A DNA stretch of 64,000 nt from Metapseudomonas resinovorans DSM 21078 (GCF_000423545.1 NZ_KE384030.1:301581-365580); one strand, 5' to 3'; positions 39,941 to 48,535 are shown, counted from the stretch's first letter. A program made the numbers and translations. The notes: generated by a model not told the origin, from the letters alone.

Positions 39941-40576
39941 ATGAAAGCAAACCCCTGGCTCGGCCTGGTCATCGGCCTGCTCACGCCCCTGGCGCTGGCC
40001 GGGGAAACCGGCATCGCCGCGAGGGTCAACGGCACCGATATCAGCAATTTCCGCCTGGAGCGGCATTTCGCCGACTACCTGAAGATCCAGGGCCGCCAGG
40101 TGGGCGCCATCCGCAGCCCGCAGGCCTACAAGCGCCTCAAGCGCGAGGCGTTGCAGCAACTGATCGACAAGGAACTGCTCTGGCAGGAGGCCGCCCGCCT
40201 GGGCGTGACGGTGTCGGACGAGGAGATCGCGGGCAGCCTCGCCGAGATGAAGGCCGCTTTCCCCGACACCCAGGGCTTTTCCCGTGCCTTGGAAGAGGCA
40301 GGCTTCGACGAGGCCGGCTACCGCGACTACCTGCGCCACGAGCTGGTCGCCAGCCGCGTGCTCGATGCACTGGCCGAGACAACCCCACCCGCCGAGTCGG
40401 AGGTGCAGGCGGCCTTCGAAAGCCTGAAGCCACAGCTCGACCCGGCGATGGATGAGGCCCGCGCCAAGGCCCTGGTGCGCCAGTACCTCACTGGCCAACG
40501 CATGGCCCAGGGGCGCGAGCTGGCGCTGGAGAAACTGCGCGAGAAGAGTCGGGTAGAAGTGCTGGTGGCGTTGTAG
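39941..40576 (+). CDS. SurA/PpiD-like periplasmic chaperone without a parvulin domain
   Basis: 211 residues with a signal peptide (MKANPWLGLVIGLLTPLALA) and a SurA N-terminal chaperone-like helical domain: ARVNGTDISNFRLERHFADY, RLKREALQQLIDKELLWQEA, then RLGVTVSDEEIAGSLAEMKA. The residues after 130 form the returning helix (AKALVRQYLTGQRMAQG). No parvulin isomerase domain is seen, so it is a holdase-type chaperone rather than a full prolyl isomerase. It ends the operon, three bases after the cytochrome gene. The mof locus of Leptothrix also includes a prolyl isomerase (MofB), a suggestive parallel. Client probably the oxidase. Confidence 0.82.
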   Translation: MKANPWLGLVIGLLTPLALAGETGIAARVNGTDISNFRLERHFADYLKIQGRQVGAIRSPQAYKRLKREALQQLIDKELLWQEAARLGVTVSDEEIAGSLAEMKAAFPDTQGFSRALEEAGFDEAGYRDYLRHELVASRVLDALAETTPPAESEVQAAFESLKPQLDPAMDEARAKALVRQYLTGQRMAQGRELALEKLREKSRVEVLVAL

Positions 40577-40604
40577 GCCGGCAATGCGGTTGGGCCAGCT
40601 TTTT

Positions 40605-40735
40605 CTGTGGGGGCGATATCAATGGCTATTTCTGCATGACGTGTTGCAAGCACCTGCATCGCCCGATGGTCAATCTCTCGCAACAGCTAACGCAGACATA
40701 GCCAATTCATTCGCCAAGGAGCCCACAGGGCTCCC
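40605..40735. repeat. Long dispersed repeat, copy 2
   Basis: ACGTGTTGCAAGCACCTGCA, CGATGGTCAATCTCTCGCAA, CAGCTAACGCAGACATAGCC and AATTCATTCGCC. Same ordered blocks as 49982-50112. The rest of 40577-40954 holds only the control region listed next. Confidence 0.65.
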
Positions 40736-40747
40736 GTGAAAGTCCAT

Positions 40748-40806
40748 CCCCCACTTCTGGGGATAGCCACTGGCCAACATCGGCCATTCCCCCGGTTTTG
40801 GGGGAA
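40748..40806 (+). promoter_or_regulatory. Putative activator sites (UAS) upstream of the secretion operon
   Basis: Two palindromes: CCCCCACTTCTGGGGA (40748-40763) and TTCCCCCGGTTTTGGGGGAA (40787-40806), the latter a perfect inverted repeat of the GGGGGAA half. They end 71 bp before the sigma-54 promoter. Confidence 0.62.
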
Positions 40807-40877
40807 CCCCCGGTGGCGGGTAAACCACCCCCATTGCAAATCAGCGACTTAGAAACATCTCCAGCACAGAAAATGGC

Positions 40878-40893
40878 TGGCACGATGCGTGCG
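40878..40893 (+). promoter_or_regulatory. Sigma-54 promoter of the secretion (gspE) operon
   Basis: TGGCACGATGCGTGCG: full TGGCACG -24 box with GG-N10-GC. Confidence 0.75.
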
Positions 40894-40954
40894 TATGTCC
40901 AGGTGAAGGCGGATTCCGGCCATGCCGGATCGCCAGGCCCCTGGAGGCACGACC

Positions 40955-42643
40955 ATGGACAGCGAACCTCTCGCACCACCGGAACTGGAGCGCTTCGACA
41001 CCGAACTGATGCGCGCTGCGCGCAAGCGTTCGGCCGAGTTGGGGCATCGCCTGGTGGATGCCCTGGACGAGTTGGCCAACCTGTCTCCCGATGCATTCGC
41101 CCGGCGCCTGGGCAACACCCTGCATTACCCGGTGCTGGCCTTCGAGGACCTCAGCCGGGGGACGCCCAGCTTCGAGCGGATTCCCCTGGCGCTCGCCCTC
41201 AAGCGCGAGTTCGTGCTGGTGGAACTGGAAGGCGAAACCCTTGCCGTGTTCGCCGACCCCTTCGACGAGTCTCGCCTGGCCTGGATCGAAGAGCAGCGCC
41301 AGGGCGCGCCGCTGTACCTGGTGCATCCCCGTGAACTGGCGGCCTTCTTCGAACGCCACGAGGAGAGCTTCCACGCCGTCGAATCCCTGCAGGCCGGTGC
41401 TGGCGCGGTGCAGGAAAGCGAAGCCCTGGAAACCCTGTCCCTGGCACGCATCAGCGAAGACTCCAGCGTGGTGGTCAAGCTGGTCAACTCCACCCTCTAC
41501 GACGCCCTCAAGCTGCACGCCAGCGATATCCACCTGGGCATGACCGGCAATGGCCTGACCATCAAATACCGCATCGACGGCGTGCTCGGCGGCTCCAGCC
41601 GGGTGCCGGGTGTGGAGCTGGCCGAGCAGGTGATCTCGCGGGTGAAGGTGATGGCCGAGCTGGATATCGGCGAGAAGCGCGTGCCCCAGGACGGCCGCTT
41701 CAAGATCGGCATCAATGGCCGGCAGATCGATTTTCGCGTGTCCATCATGCCGAGCATCTTCGGTGAGGACGCCGTGCTGCGGGTGCTGGACAAGCAAGAC
41801 CTGGCCGACCAGGTCAACGGCGTGCGCCTGGAAGCCCTGGGCTTCGAGGAAGGCACCCTGCGCAGCCTGCGCCGGCTGGCTGCCGAACCCTACGGCATGG
41901 TGCTGGTCACCGGCCCCACCGGCAGCGGCAAGACCACCACGCTGTACGCGATGATCACCGAGATCAACCACGGCGTGGACAAGATCATCACCATCGAAGA
42001 CCCGGTGGAGTACCAGCTCCCCGGCGTGCTGCAGATTCCGGTGAACGAGAAAAAGGGCCTGACCTTCGCCCGTGGCCTGCGCTCCATCCTGCGCCACGAC
42101 CCGGACAAGATCATGGTCGGCGAAATCCGCGACCCCGACACTGCGCAGATCGCCGTGCAGTCGGCCCTCACCGGTCACCTGGTGTTCACCACCATCCACG
42201 CCAACAACGTGTTCGACGTGATCGGCCGCTTCGCCCAGATGGAAGTGGACCCCTACAGCTTCGTCTCGGCGCTCAACGCCGTGCTGGCCCAGCGCCTGAT
42301 CCGCCTGGCCTGCCCGAGTTGCGCCGAGGCCGTGCAGCCGTCCGACGAGGAGCTGCTGGCATCGGGCATCGACCCGGCCAGCGCCCACCAGTACCACTTC
42401 GTGACCAGTCCGGGTTGTGGCCGCTGCCGGGGCACCGGCTATCGCGGGCGGACCGCCATCGCCGAGTTGCTGCGCCTGGACGACGACCTGCGCCAACTGA
42501 TCATCGAGCGCCAGCCCATCAGCCGCATCAAGGACCTGGCGGTCAAGCGCGGCCTGCGCCTGCTGCGCACCTCGGCCCTGGACCTGGTCCGCGAAGGCCG
42601 CACCACGCTGGAGGAGATCAACCGTGTCACCTTTGTCGCGTGA
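40955..42643 (+). CDS. gspE: Secretion/pilus assembly ATPase GspE-like
   Basis: Cytoplasmic hexameric ATPase of 562 residues. An N-terminal GspE_N domain is followed by the catalytic core: Asp-box SDIHLGMTGNGLTIKYRIDG, Walker A VLVTGPTGSGKTTTLYAMIT, His-box region HDPDKIMVGEIRDPDTAQIA and TGHLVFTTIHANN. A tetracysteine zinc site (CPSCAEA ... CGRCRG) is present as in GspE/PilB. ATG at 40955 with GGAGG upstream. First gene of a long operon through csgG; the next gene overlaps its end by 20 bp. It could equally be called PilB-like; the neighbours mix type II and pilus features. Confidence 0.94.
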   Translation: MDSEPLAPPELERFDTELMRAARKRSAELGHRLVDALDELANLSPDAFARRLGNTLHYPVLAFEDLSRGTPSFERIPLALALKREFVLVELEGETLAVFADPFDESRLAWIEEQRQGAPLYLVHPRELAAFFERHEESFHAVESLQAGAGAVQESEALETLSLARISEDSSVVVKLVNSTLYDALKLHASDIHLGMTGNGLTIKYRIDGVLGGSSRVPGVELAEQVISRVKVMAELDIGEKRVPQDGRFKIGINGRQIDFRVSIMPSIFGEDAVLRVLDKQDLADQVNGVRLEALGFEEGTLRSLRRLAAEPYGMVLVTGPTGSGKTTTLYAMITEINHGVDKIITIEDPVEYQLPGVLQIPVNEKKGLTFARGLRSILRHDPDKIMVGEIRDPDTAQIAVQSALTGHLVFTTIHANNVFDVIGRFAQMEVDPYSFVSALNAVLAQRLIRLACPSCAEAVQPSDEELLASGIDPASAHQYHFVTSPGCGRCRGTGYRGRTAIAELLRLDDDLRQLIIERQPISRIKDLAVKRGLRLLRTSALDLVREGRTTLEEINRVTFVA

Positions 42644-43415
42644 GACCTATGTCGCCGTGCTCGGCCCCCGCTGTGTGGGCCTGTACCGCAGCCGTGACCG
42701 CCAGTGGCTCGGCAGTGCCGACTTCGACAGCGTCGGCGGCCTGGCCTGGCCGGCTGCCCTGGTGGCGCTGGAGAGCCTGCTGGCCAAGCGCAAGCCGGGG
42801 CGGGCGGTACTGCGGGTGGTGCTGTCCAGCCACTACACACGTTTCTGCCTGGTGCCCTGGAGCGAGGCCATCAACAGCCTCGACGAACTGGCCGGCTACG
42901 CGCGCCTGTGCTTCGAAGACATCTACGGCTCTCTCGGCGAAGGCTGGAGCCTGCGCCTGTCGCCGGAAGCCGCCGGCCGGCCGCGCCTGGCAGCCGCCAT
43001 GCAGGACGAGTTGCTGACCCAGCTGCGTACCCTGGCCAAGGCCAGCGGCCTGCAGCTCGCCTCGGTGCAGCCCTACCTGATGGCCGCGTTCAACCGTTTC
43101 CGCACCGCCCTGACGCGGGATGACTTCCTCTTCCTGGTCGCCGAGCCCGGCCGCGCCAGTCTGCTGCTGGCCCGTGGCGGCTGCTGGAATTCCGTGCGCT
43201 CGGTGGCGCTGGACGACAGCGATTGCGCGCTGAACGACCTGATTGCCCGCGAGGGCGAACTCCAGGGCCTTGAGCAGGACGCTCCGGCCACTGTCTTCCT
43301 GCACGCCCCGGGATGCGCCGGCCAGATCGCCGACGGCGTCGCCCGCCTGGATGCCGAACTGCCGCAAGGGCGGGTTGGCGATCCCCTGTACGCCATGGCG
43401 ATGACGGTGAACTGA
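42624..43415 (+). CDS. PilM/GspL-position cytoplasmic protein (divergent)
   Basis: 263-residue protein without membrane segments, starting at GTG 42624 behind GGAGGAG. By position before PilN- and PilO-like proteins it should be the actin-like PilM/GspL-cytoplasmic component that links the ATPase to the inner-membrane platform. Sequence support is limited: phrases such as RAVLRVVLSSHYTRFCLVPW, SGLQLASVQPYLMAAFNRF and DFLFLVAEPGRASLLLARGG fit the ASKHA-like fold of this class, but the usual PilM motifs are weak. Function assigned mainly by context. Confidence 0.65.
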   Translation: MSPLSRETYVAVLGPRCVGLYRSRDRQWLGSADFDSVGGLAWPAALVALESLLAKRKPGRAVLRVVLSSHYTRFCLVPWSEAINSLDELAGYARLCFEDIYGSLGEGWSLRLSPEAAGRPRLAAAMQDELLTQLRTLAKASGLQLASVQPYLMAAFNRFRTALTRDDFLFLVAEPGRASLLLARGGCWNSVRSVALDDSDCALNDLIAREGELQGLEQDAPATVFLHAPGCAGQIADGVARLDAELPQGRVGDPLYAMAMTVN

Positions 43416-43416
43416 C

Positions 43417-43962
43417 ATGCGCCCGATCGATCTCGACTTCCAGCACAACCCCGTTTCCAGCGTACCCGGGTGGATTCTCCTGGGCGGCGGAATGCTGATG
43501 GCGGTGCTGATGCTCGGTGCTCACCTGCGCACCAGCGACGAAGCCGACGTTCGCAGCGCCGAGTTGCAGCGCGTCGAGCAGCAACTGCAGAAACGCGGGC
43601 TGCGCCAGGCGCCGTTGTCCGCTGCCGAGGAGAAGGCCCGCGCCGCCAGCGTGGCGGAGATGCGCCGCATCACCACGCAGATGAACCTGCCCTGGGACGG
43701 CCTGTTCGCCATGCTCGAAGCCCAGCCGCGCCAGGATATCGCCTTGCTGTCGCTGGCCCCGGACGCCCGCAAGGGCCAGTTGCGGATCGCCGCCGAGGCG
43801 CGTGACCTGGCCGCGATGCTGGCCTTCCACCGGGAGCTGGAAGCCAGCGACGCCCTGAGCGATGTCTCGTTGCTCAACCACGAGATGGTCACCGAGCAGG
43901 CCGAGCGGCCGATTCGTTTCAACCTGCTGGCCAACTGGGGGGTGAAGGATGCACGTCCCTAG
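43417..43962 (+). CDS. PilN-like assembly protein
   Basis: 181-residue bitopic inner-membrane protein. A short cytoplasmic N-terminus (MRPIDLDFQHNPVSSVP) precedes one membrane helix (WILLGGGMLMAVLMLGAHL), a coiled-coil (SAELQRVEQQLQKRG) and a periplasmic ferredoxin-like domain (WDGLFAMLEAQPRQDIALLS). The DLDF near the start echoes the conserved N-terminal motif of PilN that contacts PilM. The start ATG follows the previous stop by one base; the end overlaps the next gene by 14 bp. Confidence 0.75.
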   Translation: MRPIDLDFQHNPVSSVPGWILLGGGMLMAVLMLGAHLRTSDEADVRSAELQRVEQQLQKRGLRQAPLSAAEEKARAASVAEMRRITTQMNLPWDGLFAMLEAQPRQDIALLSLAPDARKGQLRIAAEARDLAAMLAFHRELEASDALSDVSLLNHEMVTEQAERPIRFNLLANWGVKDARP

Positions 43963-44503
43963 GCTGATCCTCATCGAGCAGACCCGCCGCCTCGGCTGGC
44001 CGGGCCTGGCCGGCGCCGCGCTGCTGGCACTGGCCCTGGGGTACGCCGTGCTGGGCCTGCTGCCGGCGCGCCAGGCCCTGGCGAACATGGACCGCCAGCT
44101 CGCTGCAGACCGCGCCCAGCTGGCCGCTGCCGCCACCGCCGTACGGCCCGGCACGCTGGCCAGTGGTGCGTCGGCGGCACAACTGGAAGAGCTGCGCCGC
44201 AACCTGCCGGCACAGCTGGACGCCACCGGCGCCATCGATCGCATCTACGCACTGGCCCAGGACGAGGGCATTGCCCTGGCGCGTGGCGAGTACGCCCTCG
44301 GACTCGACCCCAAGACCCGCCTGGCGCGCTACCAGGTGCTGCTGCCGGTACGTGGCAGCTATCCGCAGTTGCGCCGTTTCCTCCATGGCCTGCAGGCACA
44401 ACTGCCGGCCCTGGCGCTGGAAGAGGTGGACCTGCAACGCAAGCAGATTGCCGACTCGGAACTCGAGGGGCGTATCCGCATGACCCTGTATCTGGCGAGG
44501 TGA
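43949..44503 (+). CDS. PilO-like assembly protein
   Basis: 184-residue bitopic protein. N-terminal membrane helix GLAGAALLALALGYAVLGLL, then a coiled-coil (LANMDRQLAADRAQLAAAAT) and a periplasmic ferredoxin-like domain with YQVLLPVRGSYPQLRRFLHG, a segment typical of PilO/GspM proteins. It should pair with the PilN-like protein to form the alignment subcomplex. Overlaps both neighbours, so it is tightly coupled in the operon. Confidence 0.75.
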   Translation: MHVPRLILIEQTRRLGWPGLAGAALLALALGYAVLGLLPARQALANMDRQLAADRAQLAAAATAVRPGTLASGASAAQLEELRRNLPAQLDATGAIDRIYALAQDEGIALARGEYALGLDPKTRLARYQVLLPVRGSYPQLRRFLHGLQAQLPALALEEVDLQRKQIADSELEGRIRMTLYLAR

Positions 44504-44505
44504 CC

Positions 44506-45003
44506 ATGGCACGCCGTCTGTTCTGGTTGGCATTCCTCGGCTCAGCTGCCGCGCTGGCGGTGGTCCCCGAATTCTTCAGTGAGCAGGCCGAACCACAGGC
44601 CATGCCGCGCAGCACGAGTCCGGCACTAGCCCCGCGGGAGGCCGCGCCCGCCGCCGTGGCGCGGCCGGAGGTGGCGGCTCCAGTGGCGGTACCGGCGGCT
44701 GACCTGTTCGCCTCGCAGAGCTGGTATGTGGCACCACCGCCGGCCCCCATCATGGCCGCCGCGCCGCCGCCCCCGCCGGCAAAACCTACGGCACCGCCGC
44801 TGCCCTTCACGTTCATCGGCAAGATGGATGACCGCCAGCATCTGCAGGTCTTCCTGCTGCACGGCGAGCAGGTGCTGGTGGTGAGCGAGGGCGACCTGAT
44901 CGACAAGACCTACAAGGTCCAGCGCATCGACGCCGAGCGCATGACCCTGGTCTATCTGCCCCTCGACGTCGCCCAGACCCTGGTGGTAGGGGGCGCGCTA
45001 TGA
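44506..45003 (+). CDS. PilP/GspC-like periplasmic linker
   Basis: 165-residue protein with an N-terminal membrane anchor (LFWLAFLGSAAALAVVPEFF), a long Pro/Ala-rich periplasmic linker (about residues 25-90) and a small C-terminal beta domain, PFTFIGKMDDRQHLQVFLLH ... VVSEGDLIDKTYKVQRIDAE. This is the HR/PilP-type fold that contacts the secretin N0 domain. ATG at 44506 behind GAGG is preferred to GTG 44500. Its stop overlaps the secretin start. Confidence 0.78.
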   Translation: MARRLFWLAFLGSAAALAVVPEFFSEQAEPQAMPRSTSPALAPREAAPAAVARPEVAAPVAVPAADLFASQSWYVAPPPAPIMAAAPPPPPAKPTAPPLPFTFIGKMDDRQHLQVFLLHGEQVLVVSEGDLIDKTYKVQRIDAERMTLVYLPLDVAQTLVVGGAL

Positions 45004-46820
45004 ACTGCCTGACCTGCTGTTTCGCCCTGGTGCTGCTGGCCGGCTGCGCCACCAACCTGGCCCAGCGCGAAGGCCTTGACCTGATCGACTCCGGCCAGTT
45101 CGAGGAAGGCCTGGCCAGGCTGGAGAAGGTCGCCCGCGAGTCGCCTCGCGATGTCGGCGCACAAATGGCGCTGACCACCCAGCGCGAGCGCGCCGTGAAG
45201 GCGCTGCTCAGCAATGGTGACCTGGCTCGCAGCCAACGTGATTACGCCACCGCGAGCCTGAACTACGAGCGGGTCCTGCGTATCGAGCAACACAATCAGC
45301 GGGCGCTGGACGGCCTGCACCTGATCCAGCAGCAGCGCAACATCCAGGACATGCTGCGCCAGGGCCAGACCGCCCTGCGCCGGGGCGACGTGGTCGGGGC
45401 CTCGCGCCAGGTGCGCGGCATCTTCGCCCTGGACCCGGAACATGAAGGCGCGCGCGAACTGCAACGCAGCATCGAAGTCGTCCAGGCCCGCTCCTCCGCG
45501 CCTTATCCACAACTGCGTTCGCGCCTCGATCGGCCGGTGACCCTGGAGTTCCGCGACGCCAACCTGAAGGTGATCTTCGAAGTGCTGGCGCAGACCTCGG
45601 GGCTGAACTTCATCTTCGACAAGGATGTGCCCCCGCAACTGAAGGCCACCATCTTCGTCCGTGAGGTGCCGATCGAGGATGCGGTGGAACTGCTGCTGCA
45701 ACAGAACCAGCTGCACCAGCGGGTGGTGAACGACAACACCATCGTCATCTACCCCGACTCGCCGCAGAAACTGAAGGATTACCAGGACCTGGTGATGCGC
45801 ACCTTCTACCTGACCAACACCGACGCGGCGACGGCGATGAACCTGGTCAAGACCCTGCTGAAAACCCGCGATGTGTTCATCGACGAACGCCTCAACACCC
45901 TGACCATGCGCGATACCCCCGACGCCGTGCGCATGGCCGAGAAGCTGTTCCTGGCCCAGGACCAGTCCAACCCCGAGGTGGTGCTGGAGGTGGAGGTGAT
46001 GGAAGTGTCCCGCCAGCGCATCCTCGACCTCGGCCTGCAATGGCCCAACACCTTCGGTGTGATCAACGACGATGGCTCGCCGGTGACCATCCTCGACCAG
46101 CTCAAGGGCATCGACTCGGGTCGCATCAGTATCAACCCCTCGCCGCAGCTGAAAATCAACGCCCAGGACAACGACGTGAACACCCTGGCCAGCCCGGTGA
46201 TCCGCGTCAGCAACCGCGAGCAGGCGCGCGTCCATATCGGCCAGCGGGTTCCCATCGTCAGCGCCACCTCGGTGCCGTCCACCCAGGGCCCGGTGATCAC
46301 CGAAAGCATCACCTACCTCGACGTCGGCCTGAAGCTTGAGGTGCAGCCGACGGTGCACCTGAACAACGAGGTGGCCATCAAGATCGCCCTGGAGGTGAGC
46401 AACGCCACGCCGCTGGCGCCGACCCAGGCGGGCACCATTCCGGTCCAGGTGGACACCCGCAACGCGCAGACCACCCTGCGCCTGCGCGATGGCGAGACCC
46501 AGGTGCTGGCGGGCCTGGTGCGCAACGACCAGGCCAACAGCGGCAACAAGATTCCCGGCCTCGGCGACATCCCCGGCCTTGGCCGCCTGTTCGGCAGCAA
46601 CAATGACAAGGTCGCCAAGTCGGAACTGGTGCTGTCGATCACCCCGCGCATCGTGCGCAACCTGCCGTACCAGAGCCCCTACGACATGGAGTTCCCGTCC
46701 GGCACCGAAAGCAGCATGCGCGTGCCGACGGTGCGCGGGCCGGTGGAGGCGCTGGGTGTGGATCTGCCCGATGCTCCGGCGGTGGTGGTCAGCCCCGCCC
46801 CTGTGAGTGGGAGGCCCTGA
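45000..46820 (+). CDS. gspD: Lipoprotein secretin (GspD/MshL-like) with N-terminal repeats
   Basis: Outer-membrane channel of 606 residues. Lipobox LLAGC (Cys16) shows self-piloting lipidation. An N-terminal TPR-like region (YATASLNYERVLRIEQHNQR and neighbours) is followed by a secretin N-domain: VTLEFRDANLKVIFEVLAQT, SGLNFIFDKDV and VEDAVELLL-like IEDAVELLLQQNQLHQRVVN. The C-domain has VEVMEVSRQRILDLGLQWPN, VPIVSATSVPSTQGPVITES and LRDGETQVLAGLVRND ... IPGLGDIPGLGRLF, the classical secretin signature. The TPR-lipoprotein-secretin combination resembles MSHA/type IVb or unusual type II systems more than a canonical Xcp. Confidence 0.93.
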   Translation: MNCLTCCFALVLLAGCATNLAQREGLDLIDSGQFEEGLARLEKVARESPRDVGAQMALTTQRERAVKALLSNGDLARSQRDYATASLNYERVLRIEQHNQRALDGLHLIQQQRNIQDMLRQGQTALRRGDVVGASRQVRGIFALDPEHEGARELQRSIEVVQARSSAPYPQLRSRLDRPVTLEFRDANLKVIFEVLAQTSGLNFIFDKDVPPQLKATIFVREVPIEDAVELLLQQNQLHQRVVNDNTIVIYPDSPQKLKDYQDLVMRTFYLTNTDAATAMNLVKTLLKTRDVFIDERLNTLTMRDTPDAVRMAEKLFLAQDQSNPEVVLEVEVMEVSRQRILDLGLQWPNTFGVINDDGSPVTILDQLKGIDSGRISINPSPQLKINAQDNDVNTLASPVIRVSNREQARVHIGQRVPIVSATSVPSTQGPVITESITYLDVGLKLEVQPTVHLNNEVAIKIALEVSNATPLAPTQAGTIPVQVDTRNAQTTLRLRDGETQVLAGLVRNDQANSGNKIPGLGDIPGLGRLFGSNNDKVAKSELVLSITPRIVRNLPYQSPYDMEFPSGTESSMRVPTVRGPVEALGVDLPDAPAVVVSPAPVSGRP

Positions 46821-46823
46821 GCC

Positions 46824-47294
46824 ATGCAACGCCAAGCCGCCTTTTCACTGATCGAACTGGTGATCGCCATGGCCATTCTCGGCTTGCTCGCCAGCATGGC
46901 CGCCCCGCTGGCCGAGACCGTGATCCGTCGGGGCAAGGAACAGGACCTCAAGATCGCCCTCTACGAGATCCGCGACGCCATAGACGCCTACAAGCTGGCG
47001 GCCGATGCCGGGCATATCGAGAAGTCCGCCTCCAGCTCCGGCTATCCGCCGTCGCTGCAGGTGCTGGTGGACGGCGTGCGCGACCTGCGCAGCATCAAGG
47101 GCGAGCGCATCTACTTCCTGCGGCGGATTCCCCGCGATCCCTTCGCCGACGCCCGCCTGGAACCCGAGGAAAACTGGGGCCTGCGCGCCTATTCGAGCCC
47201 GGCGGACGACCCGCGCCCCGGCACGGAGGTGTTCGACGTCTACTCCCAGGCCGATGGCCGCGGCCTCAACGGCACGCCTTACCGGGAGTGGTGA
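46824..47294 (+). CDS. Pseudopilin 1 (GspG-like, no canonical leader Gly context)
   Basis: 156-residue pseudopilin. The leader is MQRQAA preceding FSLIELVIAMAILGLLASMA, so the residue before the Phe is Ala rather than the usual Gly, which is tolerated in some pseudopilins. Glu5 is present. The body carries DLKIALYEIRDAIDAYKLAA, VLVDGVRDLRSIKGERIYFL and RRIPRDPFADARLEPEENWG, a GspG-type DPF/WG module. ATG at 46824, three bases after the secretin stop. Confidence 0.88.
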   Translation: MQRQAAFSLIELVIAMAILGLLASMAAPLAETVIRRGKEQDLKIALYEIRDAIDAYKLAADAGHIEKSASSSGYPPSLQVLVDGVRDLRSIKGERIYFLRRIPRDPFADARLEPEENWGLRAYSSPADDPRPGTEVFDVYSQADGRGLNGTPYREW

Positions 47295-47296
47295 CG

Positions 47297-47671
47297 ATGA
47301 CACGGCAGAAGGGCTTCACCCTCATCGAACTGCTGGTGGTCATGGCCATCATCGCCACCCTGATGACCATCGCCGTGCCGCGCTACTTCTCCAGCCTGGA
47401 GAACTCCAAGGAAACCACCCTGCGCCAGAGCCTGGCGGTGATGCGCGAGTCCCTGGACCAGTTCTACGGCGACACCGGGCGCTATCCTGAATCGATAGAG
47501 GAACTGGTTGCCCAGCGCTACCTGCGCGCCCTGCCGCTGGACCCGATGACCGAGCGCAGCGATCTGTGGGTGGTACTGCCGCCCCCGGAGGGCGCGCCGG
47601 GCAGCGTCTACGACGTGAAGAGCGGCGCCCCTGGCCGGGCGCGGGACGGGAGCCTCTATGCGGACTGGTGA
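47297..47671 (+). CDS. Pseudopilin 2 (GspG-like)
   Basis: 124-residue pseudopilin with leader MTRQKG and the conserved FTLIELLVVMAIIATLMTIA helix including Glu5. The downstream RQSLAVMRESLDQFYGDTGR and LRALPLDPMTERSDLWVVLP fit GspG-type proteins. ATG 47297 with GGGAG upstream is preferred to GTG 47288. Its end overlaps the next pseudopilin by 14 bp. Confidence 0.9.
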   Translation: MTRQKGFTLIELLVVMAIIATLMTIAVPRYFSSLENSKETTLRQSLAVMRESLDQFYGDTGRYPESIEELVAQRYLRALPLDPMTERSDLWVVLPPPEGAPGSVYDVKSGAPGRARDGSLYADW

Positions 47672-48146
47672 GCAGGGTTTCACCTACCTCGGCGTGCTCT
47701 TCCTCATCATGCTGATGGGGATGGGCCTGGCCGGCGCGGGGCAGCTCTGGTCCACCGCCAGCCAGCGTGCCCGCGAGCGCGACCTGCTCTGGGTCGGCAG
47801 CCAGTACGCCCAGGCCCTGCGCAGCTACTACCGGGCCTCGCCGGGGGTGGCCCAGTACCCCGCCGCCCTGGACGACCTGCTGGAAGACAACCGTTTTCCG
47901 CAGACCGTGCGGCACCTGCGCCGGCTCTATGCCGACCCGCTCACCGGCAACACCGACTGGGGGCTGATCCGCTCCTTCGACGGGCGCATCGCCGGCGTCT
48001 ACAGCCAGTCCCGGCAACGGCCGATGAAGCTGGCGCACTTCCCTGCGCAATGGGTGGAGTTCGAGGGCATGACCCGCTACGCCGACTGGCGCTTCGTCGC
48101 CGAGAAAGCCTTCATGGAAGGCACCCCGGCGAGGGCGACGCCATGA
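47658..48146 (+). CDS. Pseudopilin 3 (GspH/GspG-like, lacks Glu5)
   Basis: 162-residue pseudopilin-like protein. Leader MRTGEQG, then FTYLGVLFLIMLMGMGLAGA. The position of the usual Glu5 is Gly, a feature of the minor pseudopilin GspK and some tip proteins. The remainder (DLLWVGSQYAQALRSYYRAS, DDLLEDNRFPQTVRHLRRLY, DPLTGNTDWGLIRSFDG) has a GspG-like Asp-Pro-Trp-Gly module. It is probably the tip or a minor component. Overlaps csgE by 4 bp. Confidence 0.85.
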   Translation: MRTGEQGFTYLGVLFLIMLMGMGLAGAGQLWSTASQRARERDLLWVGSQYAQALRSYYRASPGVAQYPAALDDLLEDNRFPQTVRHLRRLYADPLTGNTDWGLIRSFDGRIAGVYSQSRQRPMKLAHFPAQWVEFEGMTRYADWRFVAEKAFMEGTPARATP

Positions 48147-48535
48147 AGCGCACGCCGCTGCTCGCCGTCCTCATCTTCTGCTGCGCACTGGGCACGGCGC
48201 GTGCGGACGACGATGAGTTCATGGGCTTCATCGTCGACTACACGATTTCCCACATCGGGCACGACTTCTACCGCTCCTTCAGCGAGCGCCTGCGTGACAC
48301 CAGCAAGCTGGACTTCAACCTGGTGGTGCGTGAACGCCCCGATGCCCGCTGGGGCAGCCTGATCTGGGTGGAGTACGAACAGCGCGTGCTCTACCGCCAG
48401 TTTCTCCCGCCGAACACCGCTGAACTGAAACCTGCTGCCTACGCAGCGGCGGACCTGGTGCTGGAGGCCATCGCCCAGCAGAAGCTGCAGCGCCTCCTGC
48501 AAGACACACACGACATGGAGAAGGACGAGCTATGA
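48143..48535 (+). CDS. csgE: Curli export specificity protein CsgE
   Basis: 130-residue periplasmic protein. Signal peptide MKRTPLLAVLIFCCALGTARA, then the CsgE core GFIVDYTISHIGHDFYRSFS, LDFNLVVRERPDARWGSLIW and VEYEQRVLYRQFLPPN. CsgE caps the CsgG channel and directs curlin subunits. It is the first curli gene, translationally coupled to the last pseudopilin and to csgF, so curli export is transcribed with the secretion machine. Confidence 0.95.
   Translation: MKRTPLLAVLIFCCALGTARADDDEFMGFIVDYTISHIGHDFYRSFSERLRDTSKLDFNLVVRERPDARWGSLIWVEYEQRVLYRQFLPPNTAELKPAAYAAADLVLEAIAQQKLQRLLQDTHDMEKDEL

Noticed and set aside
40955..42643. Calling the ATPase PilB or MshE
   Set aside because: Sequence alone fits the whole GspE/PilB superfamily; the pseudopilins with GspG-type C-termini favour secretion, so GspE-like was kept without claiming a system type.
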